A stretch of DNA of 64,000 nucleotides from Simmondsia chinensis. Taxonomy: Eukaryota; Streptophyta; Magnoliopsida; Caryophyllales; Simmondsiaceae. This document shows positions 23,113 through 35,268 of this stretch, one piece after another. The stretch spans positions 7,539,702 through 7,603,701 of the forward strand of contig JAGTTD010000019.1 of assembly GCA_018398585.1 (NCBI GenBank), in the 5' to 3' direction. The notes under the pieces are model-generated. The model ran no database searches. It was not told where the DNA came from and saw only the letters and a program-made list of their open reading frames with translations. Each line of letters begins with the position of its first letter. The first letter of the stretch is position 1. A program made the translations under genes and the position numbers.

Positions 23113-25305
23113 GCATAGATCTACCCTCAAAACCTTTTGTCCCTTCGTCTTTCTCTCCCATCTCCACCAACACCGTCCCTTCCGCCAGTACCGCGGATCA
23201 AAACCTTCCACCAGCGCCTAACTCCATTGGGGGTTTCAAATGTCAACATCTGCTGAGGCACTGTCCATCTTCATTGATGGCCTTCTAGAAAGAACAACAA
23301 ACTCATGGCTCAAAGCCGTTTTCCAAGACTTTTAATCAACCTACGACACTTTTGTTCCTGTGAAGAAAATGATGAAGTCAGAATTTTCTTATGGCTTTGT
23401 TAGATTTCGAGGTAGGAGTGAAGTTGCAAGGCAATTGCAACTATGAATGGAAGATGGGTGGCGAGTGTCAAGCTCAGAGTCAAATGGGCTAAACCATGCA
23501 AAAGGTTTACTTCTTCATCTCTTCGGGACCAACCACACTCGGAGGTTCACCAACAATCCAGTGCTACAACGGCCAAACATGATCGGGTAGGTCTCAGGTC
23601 AAGGATACTGAGACTCGGAACATTCTGGAGATTGTGGTGACAAATACCAACAGGCGTATGGATGCCTAGCTAAACAGATCAATAATTGCTCACTCATTAG
23701 ACGATAATACTTTATATAATGTCCTCACGTTTATCATGGAGAATAACCTTGAAGGTTTAGCCCCTAGAGGTTTAAGCCCAAACACCTTCATCTTGACCTA
23801 CGATTTTGCTGACTCCTTGGAATCTTATCTCGAACCACAAAAAGAGATACTATTTTGTAGATTCAAAAAGGTGTATAGGCCAAACCCTTTCCCTGAACAG
23901 GAGACTGTGGATTGAGATCCATGGTTTGCCAGTTCACTGCTGGTCAAAAGAATGTTTTACTGATCTCGCTAAGATCTAGGGGAAATTCATCAAAGTGGAT
24001 GCCACCGCAATGAGATGTGTTGATACAGCTAGGGTTCTTATCAACACATGCTTCCCATCATTTATTCATTAGATGGTCCAAGGTCAGGTTAATGGGGGAT
24101 TTCGCATGGTGATCGTCAAAGAAGGTAATTCAGAATTGATCCCAAACTACTCTCCTAAAGTCGTCGCTCTCCCCGTCTTTATTAGATTATCAAACCAACA
24201 GGCCACATCTTCTTCGCATGCACAGGAAGATAGAGCTTGCAGCACTCTTTTACCACATCCTTAGAGGTTTGCCCTTTACGTGAACAGACGACAAGTGACT
24301 TGGAAGTTTGTGGGTGCCCTCTAGTACCCCGTTCAAGGTTAGTGAATGATGGCTTAAGATTTATCAGGCAAGGTTTGGGCAGATTGTAATTAATGTTGAC
24401 GGCCAGTTTATCGGGAAATGGGCCTGGGGTTGTCATTGCCCTCGCTCATCTCTTCTACCTCCCTTCCTCCAGCCTGTTTCTCAACCATTAGTCTAGGAAC
24501 CTCGAGTAGATCAACACCTTCCTCTTCCCCTACCAGGGTTCTAGAAAGACATGGCCAAAACAGTTGGGCTGGGCCTCGTGATCAGACATCTGCTCAAGAG
24601 AACGAAGCCCGGGACATTGTAAGTGATAATGACTCAAGGTCCTCCGGGCCTGGGCACGTGCCGGGTTTCAAGCCTCCAGCCTTTGTAAGACCACTGCATG
24701 TAGATGTAAGTTCACAGGCGTCGTTCATGGAGGAGTCCAGTAAAGCGGGGCAAAGAAGGAAAAAAATTGATGTTGGGGGCCCTAATTTGGGTGCATCAAA
24801 AAGGGGTAGGACAGCGCTGAAGTGCAAGATGAAAGAGCAGGCTAAGCGGGACCTACAAGATTTCTTAAAGGATATGTCACCCGAGAGCATCGTAAAGAGA
24901 CTAACCAAGGCCTCTGGCAAACAAAAGCGGAGGAATTTAGTGAAAAGGAGCAATATTGTTAAGGATGCCAGTAAGTTTCTTGCCGTGGAGCACTCATAAG
25001 AGATTGGAAAAAGGTTAGGGCTGAAATTTGATGGTGACGAATCGATTATAATTGAGCACATTGCTTCGATAGATTAGGGCTTCGCTGTTATCTTTTCCTG
25101 TCTTCTGGTTTGTTCTTGCCTCCGACTCCTCTCTAATGGTGGTTGAGGTTTTTAGTGTATGCTGGCTTCGCCTATTTTCTCTTGTAATCATATTTGCATT
25201 GTTTTTGTTGCTTTTGTTTCCTATCTATGTATGAGTTGACTCAGGGCTCGTTTGTGCAAGTTGCCTAGTTTGTACTACGACTTTGTCGCTAATTATCAAA
25301 AAAAC
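23113..25305 (+). mobile_element. ORF1-only L1-type LINE, copy 2 (longest)
   Basis: A short 5' UTR (about 23113-23238) is followed by the ORF1 relic and a 3' UTR that ends acgactttgtcgctaattatc and a poly(A) at 25299-25305. There is no ORF2 between the ORF1 stop (25077) and the poly(A), only about 220 bp. The exact 5' boundary and TSD could not be set. Structure and 3' end match copy 1 at 7908-9787 and copy 3 at 6294-6873. Confidence 0.75.
23239..25077 (+). pseudogene. LINE ORF1 relic with RRM and DUF4283-like block
   Basis: Starts at an ATG with SAEALSIFIDGLLERTTNSW, which together with SYGFVRFRGRSE forms an RRM (RNP2-like IFIDGL, RNP1-like YGFVRF). Then comes LRVKWAK; IEIHGLPVHCWSKECF...GKFIKVDA...RVLI at about 23910-24050; MVQGQVNGGFRMVIVKEG at 24073-24125; a linker; and the basic end DLQDFLKDMSPES...EIGKRLGLKFD. 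RRM-bearing ORF1 proteins are known from one group of plant L1 LINEs (the BNR type). Stops and frame shifts are frequent. At the EIGKR block the Trp codon kept in copy 1 (TGG) is TAA here. Confidence 0.75.
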
Positions 25306-25909
25306 TGCCTCAAAAAATGGTTGACTTCATATTACCACCCACAAGCCATTCCTTTATTTTCACATCCATGGCTCCAGATATTAACAGCTAAGGATTATTT
25401 GAAGGAATATTCCCAGATAAACACAGTTTCGAATCAATATGGCATGACAGGTGAATATGACTTTGCTAACAGATCCACAAAGCGATATTTTAAAAATTAA
25501 AGAACTGGGTGATTTTTGAAAATATAACTTCTGGAGGTATATTTCAAAGGAAAAATCCAAAAAAAATTTTATTATTTTACCTCGCATCCAAATTGCTTTA
25601 TGTTGGAAGCAAACTCGCTAGACACTTCAAAAGGTTGCAACAATCATGCCCATGGTCATAAGCAATTTGAGACAAGCAGATAGATAAAACAGATGACCAT
25701 TCATGATACTCCTGAACAAGCTTTATAAATAACGTAATAATAAAATGAAACATCAGCACAGTCGCATAAACATGCAAGAATGAAACAATTGTGGCTGGAA
25801 AGATGAAACCCATAACGTAAATTCAAAGGAATTCATGGATCATTACGTGTCGATATTATCCAAACACTACAATAAAAAATGAAAATGAACAACATAGAAA
25901 CTTGCATTG

Positions 25910-28900
25910 TCATTGCTTACTAGCATTTATGGTCTCCTTCGCATTCTTAACAGCCAACTCAACAAGTTCGGGATTCATAGACTCCAATCCACCAGGTTCC
26001 TGAAGTTTTCTCTCCAGGAACTTTGCCAGTGCAACCGCCTTATTTGTAGCAACCGGTCCACCTGGATGAGCCACCCTGATCCAAGATAGCACGGTATAAA
26101 TAGCGGGAGACCAACCAAATAAACAAGTGCAAGTTTAATGTCAGGGAAGGATACAAAGAGCTTGAATAATCGGTTACTACGAAAGCAGATCAAGGCACAA
26201 CATCAAGAAAGATACGTTCTATTAAGAAGAACAATATCAAATTACAATCACATATACATAGACATTGACACACTTTTGAAGCTAGAAGACCTATTTTTCT
26301 CTTTTCTACCCAAAAAGAATGCCCTCTACAAATTATCAAGCTTATCAAATAATGCAGATTCTTTCTTAAGAGGTTCTGATATACAATAATAATGTGCGTC
26401 ATAAAATTAGCAAGAATTGTTATCTTCTCAAAAGAATACCTAAGCACTTTCCATTGAAGCATATTGCCAAAGTTAAAAGAAGGCAACAAGCTTCAAATTA
26501 GTTCCTCCGTATCGATCAGTGTAAATGCACATCTAGTTAGGGCTGTAAATGAGCCAAGCCAGCTAACGAGTCATTATAAAACTTGAAAGACTCAACTCAT
26601 TCCAAGCTCAAGCAGAGCCGAGCTGAGCTGACTCGTTTAGGTGAAGGAGCAAGGCCGAGCCTGATAAAGCTCGAGCTCATAAGCTCACGAGCCTAAACGA
26701 ACCTATCTTAATATAATGTATAAGCTTAGATTGAGCTTAAATGAGCCTAAAAATCACGAGCTTAGTTCAGACCTCAACAAGCCAGGTTCAAACTCAGCCA
26801 AACTGAGCAGGGCCTAAGCCTATAAGGAGTAGAGCTTGAGCTTTGCGATCTCCAAGCCAAGCTATATGCAAACAACCCAAGCCTCGAGCCCGAAAAGCTT
26901 GGACTTGGCTTGGCTCAAATACATCCCTAGTTCCACTACTAATGCTCCCCTTAATACAAATCAACAACACAAAACTCTTAACTCTATTGCATTCCCAGAT
27001 TTGCAGAGAAATCAACACTACTAAGCCGGTATTTTTCTTCTCCCATTCTTCACCTTTCAATTTCATTCCAAATTCAATTAGAAATCACGAAACTCAAACT
27101 CCAATACCTTCCACTAATTTTTTTCCCGAAAAAGGTAACATCAACTTTCAATTTCATCAAACAACCTCTAAACTATCAATTTATGCCGAGTAAACACCTT
27201 ATTGCAACTTGAGTAAACACCTTATTGCAACTTTCTCCAATTTTTCGACCCCTCCAGTAGCCAAAATCACATCAACATTTCTGTTAGCACAATACAGCGC
27301 AGAAATTAAACGTGACTAATACGCACGTGTAAAAGTTCACACTTACAAAATTCAAGGATAACGTTAATCACAATAACGGTGGCAGGAATATAACATATAG
27401 TAGATGATAAGGTACAATCACTAATTTGAAAGTTAAAAGTAACAAATTTAACAAAATATAGGATATGAATATTTAATTTAGTTGTCATTATTTTTTATTA
27501 TCATTTCTTTTTTAAATAGAAAACATACAAATATGTGTAATAATACATGCATTATACAAATAGCATCAAGTAATCGCATATTTTACCATATTATTGGTAG
27601 TAATAAGTAAATTGCCCTTTTTAAACGGCAAAGTACAAATATGTGTAGCGAATTTACTAACAGAGATTCAGATCACTTTTAATTACTTCAAATTAGACGC
27701 TTCTATACGTCACGAGAAAATGGAACATGAAGAGACACGAGATGACACCATCACATTAAAGTTTAAATATTTTATTTACCCTAGTGGTGCAGTAAAAGAA
27801 TGGTAGCTCAGATGGGGACAGGTAGTGGTGGCCAACGGGCTGAGCCCGGTCTACCCGGCTCTTAGAGCCGTTGGAGCAACGGCTCTTTTGTTAAGAGCCG
27901 TTGGTAGTGGCTCCCAATCCAAAAAAAAAAATTTATATTTTTTTTTCTATAAATACCTAATCCTCCCCAACCATTTCCTCACCAAATCTTCAATCCTCTC
28001 TTCTCTCTCTATACATTCATCATCTCCCATCTTCTTCAACTTTGCTAATTGCAACATTGTGCTCTAAAGTTCGAAGTTCACAAAGTGTTTGCCTGAAGTT
28101 CGAATTTCATTGTTCTCTCGTTTCGGTAATTTTAGTATCGCAATTTTATTTGGTTCGCATTTTTAGTTATTTAATTTGCATTACTACTTGCATTTTATAA
28201 ATACTAATCACTTATACTAATATGGCACACAACTCTTCATCATCCTCTGGAGCCGGTCGTGCTAGTTCTAACTCTTCTCGGCCACCCAGAATCCCTAAAA
28301 GGAGTAGAATTGTCATAGTTAATACGGAAGAACAAGCTTTTATACAACCAGGCCCATCACCCCCACACACTGATGATAGCATAGATTGGGACTTTGAACA
28401 ACAAGATTATCATGAGTCGGGTGGTGGGGGTAGAGACTCACAAACTGATGAGGAACCCACGCCCACCACCGAAACCCAGCCTGAAAGTAGTACCTCTACT
28501 AGTAGGCATACAACTAGTGGGGTATGGAATCACTTTACCCTCAATAGGACAACTAATAAAGCAACTTGTAAATTATGTGACCCACCTAGATCTTTTAGCC
28601 ATCAACCTGGCAGTGGGACAGGCACATTAAGCAGACATATACTTAGATGCCACCCCGAGCAATGCCCAGATAAGAGCCAACAACGTTTAGTACAGCAAGT
28701 GACCGATGCACTTGCTAATTTTAGGTTCTCTCAAGAGGGCAACCGAAAGGGGCTAGCTAAATATATAATTTTGGGTGAAAGGCCTTTCAATGCAGGCGAA
28801 AACCCATATTTCGTCGACTACCTCCAACAATGGGTGAACCCCGCCATTGTGAGGGTTCCTCGGAACACCGTAAAGCGGGACGCTTTTACGGAGTACCACA

Positions 28901-31335
28901 GGATGAAAGCTGAGATCTTAACACTTTTTGCGACGAACACGAGCATGTTCTCGTTGACGTTGGACATATGAAAGTCAAAACCCGGCCAACCTTATATGTG
29001 CATAACGGCACACTGGATCGATGACTCCTACATCCTCCAAAAAAGAATAATTCATTTTGGTATTTTAGATTGCCCCCACACTGCCGAGATAATTACGGGT
29101 GCGATTATGTTGGCAATCCGCAACTGGGGCATAGAGCGACGTATCTTCAGTATTACGTTCGACAATGTTACCAATAACACTGCATCTGTTACACATTTAA
29201 TTAGGCACATGAGACCCATGTTAGGTGGGAAGTGTTTCCATATTCGTTGCATTTGTCACATTTTGCATTTAATGGTAATGGATGGTTTAGAGCTTATAAA
29301 CGCATCCCTTAACACCTTAAGATCCGTAATAATATCTATTAAATCATCTGGCACTAGAAAAAAAAGATTTAGAAATTTATGTAGGTTGCATGGCATAGAT
29401 AATAAACAATTCAAATTAGACTCCCAAACTAGATGGTCATTTACGGTAGAAATGTTGGAGCGCATTCTACCATATAAAGACGTTCTGATGGAATTCGCAC
29501 AGGACAATCGTTCAGAATGGAGCGATTACAACCTGAACGGTATACATTGGCTGACAATATATGAAATTTGTAAATTTTTTTGCATGTTTAAAGAGGCCAC
29601 GACATTTTTTTCGAGTTGCTACTATCCGACCATACCTCAAGCAATATCAAGATTGCTTGATATTATAAATTGGATGGCGGATAATGAATCCAACCCCATT
29701 TTGTTCGAATCGATTAAGGCAATGAAAGAAAAGTTTGCTAAATATTATTCTAAACTACCCCTTACATACTGCTTAACAACTATTTTAGATCCTCGTTGTA
29801 AACGCGGGAGTTTAAACTTGTTTTGCCAACATTTTTTCAAATATTTGTATCCTAGTCTCAATATCGACACTTTCATTGCCGAAGTCGATAACGACTTGCA
29901 CAATTTATTTTCCCACTATTCCCGGAAATTAGCGTCCAATAATCCATATCCTAGTACTGCTGCAGTAGGATCTTCCACATCTAGTGGAAGTAGTTCACAC
30001 ACGTCATATTCGTGGAAGCTGTTGGAGCAATTTACGCCCACAGTAGCCCCCACGTCATGTGATGAGCTAGATTATTATTTGCGGACACCGTTGCTCCATA
30101 TTTTCGCGACGCCGGCCAACCAGCATTTTGACCTTTTACAATAGTGGAACACAAACCAAGCCCAGTATCCCGTGCTTTCCACCATGGCACGTGATAGACT
30201 AAGTTGTCCGGTGTCTTCAATAGCATCGGAGTGTGCTTTCAATCTTGGTGGCAGGTTGCTTGGAACGAAGAGGGTGAAGCTATCACAGTCAAGCTTGGAG
30301 ATGTCCGTATGCTTGAGGGATTAGCTGCTAGCTGAGGCAAGGAATCAACAGAAAATGAAGCTGGATTCATCAAGCGATGAAGAAGACGACCGCACCACCG
30401 ATACGTCAAACGATGGCACAGCAACCCCCCATGCGACTGATATCAACACTTTTGTATGTCAATTATTTACTTTTAAATATTTACGCCAAAAGACGACCGC
30501 ACCCCCCATACGTCAAACTTTATATTTTTTAATAAACAAATTTGTACTTTTAAATATTAGGCTCCAACTACGTTATATTTGTACTTGTTACGTTATTTAT
30601 TTACCATTATTTTTTTTGATCAGATATATACCATTATTTATTATTACTTATTGTATATTTTATTTTATTACATATATTTAGCATTATTAGTGCTTGGGAA
30701 AAAATGTATTTGTATATCATATTATTTATCAATAAATTATAATAATTTTAGTACAAAATAAATTTGTATTATTTAAATTTTGCTTCTTTTTTGTAAAGCT
30801 GACGAAAGCGGGCCCACCCGGGCCCACCCAGCCTGGCCCGCACTGTAGCTGGCCCGGGCCAGGGGCCAGGCCGGGTCTGGCGCTGGAGGCTGTGGCCCCG
30901 GCCCGTGGCCACCTCTAGGGACAGGTGTGCCCAACACACGCGCGAGTTGTGGTTCGAATCCCCTCTCATGCCTTTTCGTGTCATTTTTTTTCGTGGTTTG
31001 TAGCTTTTTCCCTTCAAATTAGACCTCCGCAACACATTATATAATGTTCACAAAATTTTGCACATTGATGAAGTCAAAAAAGCTGGACGAAATCCAATTA
31101 GAAAACCTAATCAAAACTGATCAGATCTTATAGGTGAATTTGATCAAACAACAAGATAAGACAATCAAATTAATTGGAAACAACAATTCAAGTAATCTGT
31201 ATCGCTATGATAATAATCAAAGAAATAGTACCGATGATGAGGACGAGAAGATCGTGGAGGAAGAAGAGGAGCGAACTTGCTACCGCGAAGAGCTTTCCTC
31301 TCTTCTTCCGTCAGTTCCTCCACTGAATTCACCAT
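25910..31335 (-). CDS. Conserved small plant protein, two exons (89 aa)
   Basis: Exon 1 is 31232-31335 (ATG at 31335, MVNSVEELTEEERKALRGSK..., ending RSSRPHH plus CG). Exon 2 is 25910-26075 (G then VAHPGGPVATNKAVALAKFL...ETINASKQ and TGA). The donor CG|GTACTA and acceptor atcag|GGTGG join in frame to give a complete 89-residue protein with an acidic/basic N-terminus, a proline-containing linker and a helical Leu/Ala-rich C-terminus. I recognise the combination ELTEEERKALRGSKFAPLP / HPGGPLATNKA as a conserved small plant protein but do not know its function. No signal peptide or membrane segment is seen. The roughly 5.2 kb intron contains a hAT element (27823-30917), a hAT-like MITE (26538-26929) and a 23-bp tandem duplication. 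An RTE copy begins about 220 bp upstream of the ATG. Both exons are intact, so the gene may be functional. Confidence 0.82.
26538..26929. mobile_element. hAT-like MITE in the intron of the small-protein gene
   Basis: The left end TAGGGCTGTAAATGAGCCAA pairs with the complement of the right end, TAGGGATGTATTTGAGCCAA. The interior repeats gagctt/aagctc motifs. TAGGG-type TIRs suggest hAT, but the flanking 8-mers catctagt and gttccact do not match, so the TSD is unconfirmed. Confidence 0.62.
27188..27233 (+). repeat. Perfect 23-bp tandem duplication
   Basis: The unit gagtaaacaccttattgcaactt occurs twice head to tail inside the intron. It is a recent local duplication by its identity. Confidence 0.9.
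27781..27822 (+). other. tRNA-like (SINE) head, left part, split by hAT
   Basis: ggtagctcagatgggg at 27802-27817 resembles a Pol III A box region. Removing the hAT element and one copy of the 8-bp TSD joins it to the B-box-bearing part at 30926, giving an A-to-B spacing of about 47 nt as in tRNA-derived SINEs. Confidence 0.4.
27823..30917 (+). mobile_element. hAT transposon with transposase relic
   Basis: The left end TAGTGGTGGCCAACGGGC pairs with the complement of the right end, TAGAGGTGGCCACGGGCC. The 8-bp TSD gggacagg is perfect (27815-27822 and 30918-30925). The 3095-bp element carries one transposase gene on the plus strand, broken by nonsense codons. It sits in the intron of the minus-strand small-protein gene and interrupts a tRNA-like sequence. 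Confidence 0.94.
28222..30450 (+). pseudogene. hAT transposase with BED zinc finger
   Basis: The ATG at 28222 opens a 249-residue segment. It contains a BED finger: VWNHFTLNR, then CKLC, then GTGTLSRHILRCH (Cys-Cys-His-His pattern). The frame continues past a TGA at 28969-28971 into 28996-30144 with the hAT core (TAHWIDDSYILQKRII, FDNVTNNTASV, RCICHILHLMV, LDSQTRWSFT). After a TAG at 30142-30144 comes the C-terminal dimerisation region YPVLSTMARDRLSC...ASECAFNLGGRL, with another stop near 30320. At the first two stops, and probably the third, the family normally has Trp. The enzyme would cut and paste the element. This copy cannot make a full-length protein. Confidence 0.88.
30926..30992 (+). 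other. tRNA-like (SINE) body, right part, with B box
   Basis: gtggttcgaatcccctctc at about 30949-30967 contains a good B box (GGTTCGAATCC) and is followed by a T-run near 30983. Together with 27781-27822 it forms an ancient Pol III-type retroposon or tRNA-related sequence. The rest of the SINE is undefined. Confidence 0.45.
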
Positions 31336-31556
31336 TTCTATCTTCCTCTCCGCGAAGCCGCTCAATTAGGGTTTTGAATTCCAATTGACTCAATACAAGA
31401 GTTGGTCCATTTGATTAAACCATTAATGCTATATGTACCGAACCTAAACTGTGAAACGGCACCGTTTAGCAGATGAGTTGCTAATTAACGCTGTTCGTAA
31501 TATTTTAGTAATAATGTCAGTAATTTTTAATTTCTATTTAATGGTTAGGAGCATGG

Positions 31557-32582
31557 CCAAGACCGAGCACATGGAACTCAAGTTCGATCCCTCTGCCACA
31601 CATAGCTAGGAAGACGTCAAGATTGGATCTGAGGCCATATCAAAGAAGGAGAGCTTCGGGTACTTGGGGTCCATGATACAACACAACGATGAAATTGACG
31701 AGGATGTCAATAACCGGATTAAAGCGGGATGGCATAACTGGAGGGTGGCCTCCGCGGTACTTTGTGATAGAAAGTTCCCCTTGAAGCTAAAGGGAAAATA
31801 CTATAAGACGGTTGTGAGGCCAGCCATGACGTATGAGGCGGAGTGCAAGGCAGTGAAACAACAACACACGTAAAAGATGAAGGTGGCGGAAATACGAATA
31901 CTGAGGTGGATGTGCGGACACACAAGAAAAGATAGGATCAGAAACGACGTTATAAGAGCCAAATTAGGCATAGCCTCCATTGAAGATAAATTGAGGAGCA
32001 ACGTTTGAGGTGGTTCGGACATGTTAGAAGGAGACCGGACAACGCTCCAGTAAGGAGATGCGAACAGCCCCATACTACACTAGGCAGGAGAGGAAGAGGC
32101 AGGCTAAAGAAGAGATGGCTGGAGACGATCCGACTGGACCTCACCCACACTAAACCTTCGGGAGGAGATGGCCTTAGAAAGGGCCCAATGGAGGGCTAGC
32201 ATAGAGGTTATAGATGCTCCAGTTGGAGGAGGGTAGTCTAGCTTACTAGTTCTAGGCCTTGACATCCTCTTGGCGCACTTAGGTTATGTACTTGTTCTCA
32301 TGAGTTAATACTTGCCTACTTATTCTTTGATTTCTGCTTGATGTGGCTTGCTTTGAGTTTGTTGTTTTGCTCGCCGTGTGTTTTGCCCTACTCATGCTTT
32401 GATGCTCTCTTGTTGCCAGATCACATGCCCTATCTACGGACCAACTTCTCAGGCTGAGGGTCCTCGGAAACAACATCTCTTCAGGGTAGCCCCCTGAAGG
32501 GGGAAGGCTAAGTACATCTACCCTCCCAGAACCTGCTTTTGCGGGAGCCTTTGGAGGCACTGAATTTTTTGTTATTGTTGTT
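31557..32582 (+). mobile_element. 5'-truncated RTE LINE copy upstream of the small-protein gene
   Basis: The TSD is ggttaggagcatgg (31543-31556) and ggttcggagtatgg (32583-32596), two mismatches in 14. Begins inside the RT thumb (AKTEHMELKFD-type block), continues with [47 protein letters not shown] and the basic tail, then the 3' UTR with hairpin 32479-32499 and a degenerate TTG tail at 32572-32582. Frames are broken. It is divergently arranged relative to the host gene, whose ATG is at 31335. Confidence 0.9.
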
Positions 32583-32596
32583 GGTTCGGAGTATGG

Positions 32597-33292
32597 GGGG
32601 GACCCTCCTTTCTAATATTATTATAAAAAGGCACTAGTAATTAAGGCTGTAAAAGAAAAATATGAACATGAACGTTAAAATAAAATCTCTCTTTCCCTAC
32701 TATTCTTTTCACTTCCTCTCTCTAATTTGTACTGCAATTCCCCCTTAATTTCTATTATCGACTTTCGTTAAGTTTTAGAAATAGCAATAAAGCTACTATT
32801 TCTAGTTTTAACCATATCATGTTTAGACTTGACTCTCACGGTGTGGCAAATTAATAAGGAAATTTATTATTTAGGTATGTTAATATTTGAGCATTTATGA
32901 CCCATGTATTCTAATGTTTTAATATATACGATAATGTACCATATGGCGTAAAAGTTTTATAATGAAAGTAATCTTAAGTTTAAAAATTTTATGAATCATG
33001 TACTCTTTTACTAGAATTCAATAGAGTTTTAACGATTACAAGAGATAGTATAAGTGAGTCTATGTTTAGCTTTTCGAAGATTTTTGTCTTGAAAGAGAGA
33101 ACTTAGTTGCGGTTAATGATCACGATAAAATTTATAAATGTTACAGAAAATCCACAATTTTGTCACATATATTCTTCTATAGGAAAGGGTTCCTAAGTTT
33201 CTTCCTTACCTTTAAAAGAAAAAAAAAGTCATCAAACTGAACTAAATTATTAAATAAGTTAGAAATCCTCAACCCTTATCCAACCAAATCTA
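32597..33292. other. AT-rich spacer
   Basis: No supported feature. Confidence 0.45.
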
Positions 33293-35046
33293 TCTATATT
33301 TTAAGTAGAAGATGTTAGCTACCCTACCCCTCTTAAAATCCTCCCATTTCTATGTCCTTAAATTTTCAAGCTTCTACAAAATTTTTAAAATAAATATAAG
33401 CAAAGAATATTAAAACCAAATAAAGAAAAGCATAACTTCTATTATAACTTCTATCGTTACATCTACCATCCCATTTTTATTTCAACTTTCTCTATAAAAA
33501 AATAAATAAAAGAAATCATATTTTAACTTCCATCCCCACTTTCATTTTAACTTCTTGTTTTTTAAGAAAATAGAAACTAATTCCAATAAAATTTTACAGC
33601 TTAACAAATCACATTTTAAAGAAACTAGAACGGTAAACAAATGATACAAAAGCAGACATTGCAAATCAGTTCTCATGTTCACGCTAAATGTAATGATGTT
33701 CAAGGGCTTCTAAACATTCGAGGTAAGAAAATGTCTATACTTCAATTAATTGTTATGGCCATGTAACTTCTTAGAAAAATTCAAGGTTAAACTAATTCAT
33801 ATAAGTATTTGTTTGCTTCAAAGAGTGATAATAATTATTGTCAACAAAATTATTGATGTTGTTTAATTCTATTCATTTGTGATTGCTTACAGAAATTTCA
33901 TATTGAAATAAATTTTAGAATTAATTAATTATTTTAAATGATGATGTTTCAGTAATGTTATGCGAAGAACTCAGGGTAAAACTTCAACGATGCTTTGCGG
34001 CGTGTAGGCAACAATTGGCACATAAACCTCTGCCAACATATGGTACACATAATTCTAAACATCGACCAAAAAAATAATTCTAAATTAAAAAATAATTTCC
34101 TAAACTAACTAATATATTATTATATATCATTCTGTAGTTGTTGGATTCACCACATTTCGCATGTTAACTTTTCACTATTTGACATTGGAAATAAAAAATG
34201 TAATAGAAAGATCAAGAAATTAAAGGGTTGTAACATAGACATTGATTCACATGGATGTTGCCTTCAACCTTCTACATCGAGATTGTTGAAGAAAGCAAAT
34301 AAACCTTTCACAATCAATGTTTTGCAAGACTCATACACAATAAGTTTTTTCTAATACTATGTCTATCACTTTGTTTATTGTAATTTACACAATTTATTAC
34401 TGATATTATTTATGTCACTGAAAATTTATCACGTAATAATATTTATATATTGTTTTATTTTAATTTATTTGTTTCCGATTTTGTAATAACAATCTCATCT
34501 AAGTCATAAGTTTTTACGTAAAGTGCTTCAAAGGCGCCATTTTTTAATTTTATGACAAATAAATTGTAAAGTTGAATAAATAAATGAAGAAATAACAATA
34601 ATAACATATTTACCTGAAAAAGAAAAGAAAAAAAAAAAAAGAAAAACCAAAACATTATATTGGCATTCAAGAAAATTCAAAAAGAAAAAAGTGAAATTGG
34701 TTCTAATAAAATTATGAAAGAGTATAATAAACAAATACACACAAAGATTTCAAACAACGAAATAAAAACTATACAAGATGGATTTTTTTTCCCCCCTCTA
34801 CAAAAGCTACAATATTTAAAGCAAGAAAATAATTTAGAAAATAAAATATAATTATTGATTGTCAAAAAATTTCAATGCCAAAAAGTACACAAAATAGGAA
34901 AAAAAAAGAGTTAAAAAAATACATTGAGACACTAAATTCTTTTTACAAAATACAGAAAATAATACATGAATTAATAAATCCGATATATAGATTCAAAGTT
35001 CATTAAAATATGGACACCGTCCTTGCATCGCACAGGAATTCACTAG
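33293..35046 (+). mobile_element. Non-autonomous Helitron
   Basis: The left end TCTATATTTTAAGTAGAAG follows an A. The right end has a GC-containing hairpin (tccttgc-atc-gcacagga, 35020-35037) then aattcaCTAG followed by T. A 5' TC, a 3' hairpin, CTRR and insertion between A and T with no TSD are the Helitron hallmarks. No Rep/helicase coding sequence is visible in the 1754 bp, so it would depend on another Helitron. The short A/T-rich open frames inside are not convincing. Captured host gene pieces were looked for but none was recognised. Confidence 0.78.
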
Positions 35047-35268
35047 TTATAAATTAATTATAAATGGTTAACATTTCTTATTACATGCTAGTCCATTAAC
35101 CCACAAAAATGCTGATAATACGCTCTTACAGTTCATAGTAACAATGAAAATGAAATATATTTATAAATGTTAAAATAAATTAATAATTTAACATGAAGAA
35201 ATATAGTTCAAATAACCTAGTGCAGTTACGTAAACAAGTTAAAAATGTTGAAAACAAATTAATCCAAC

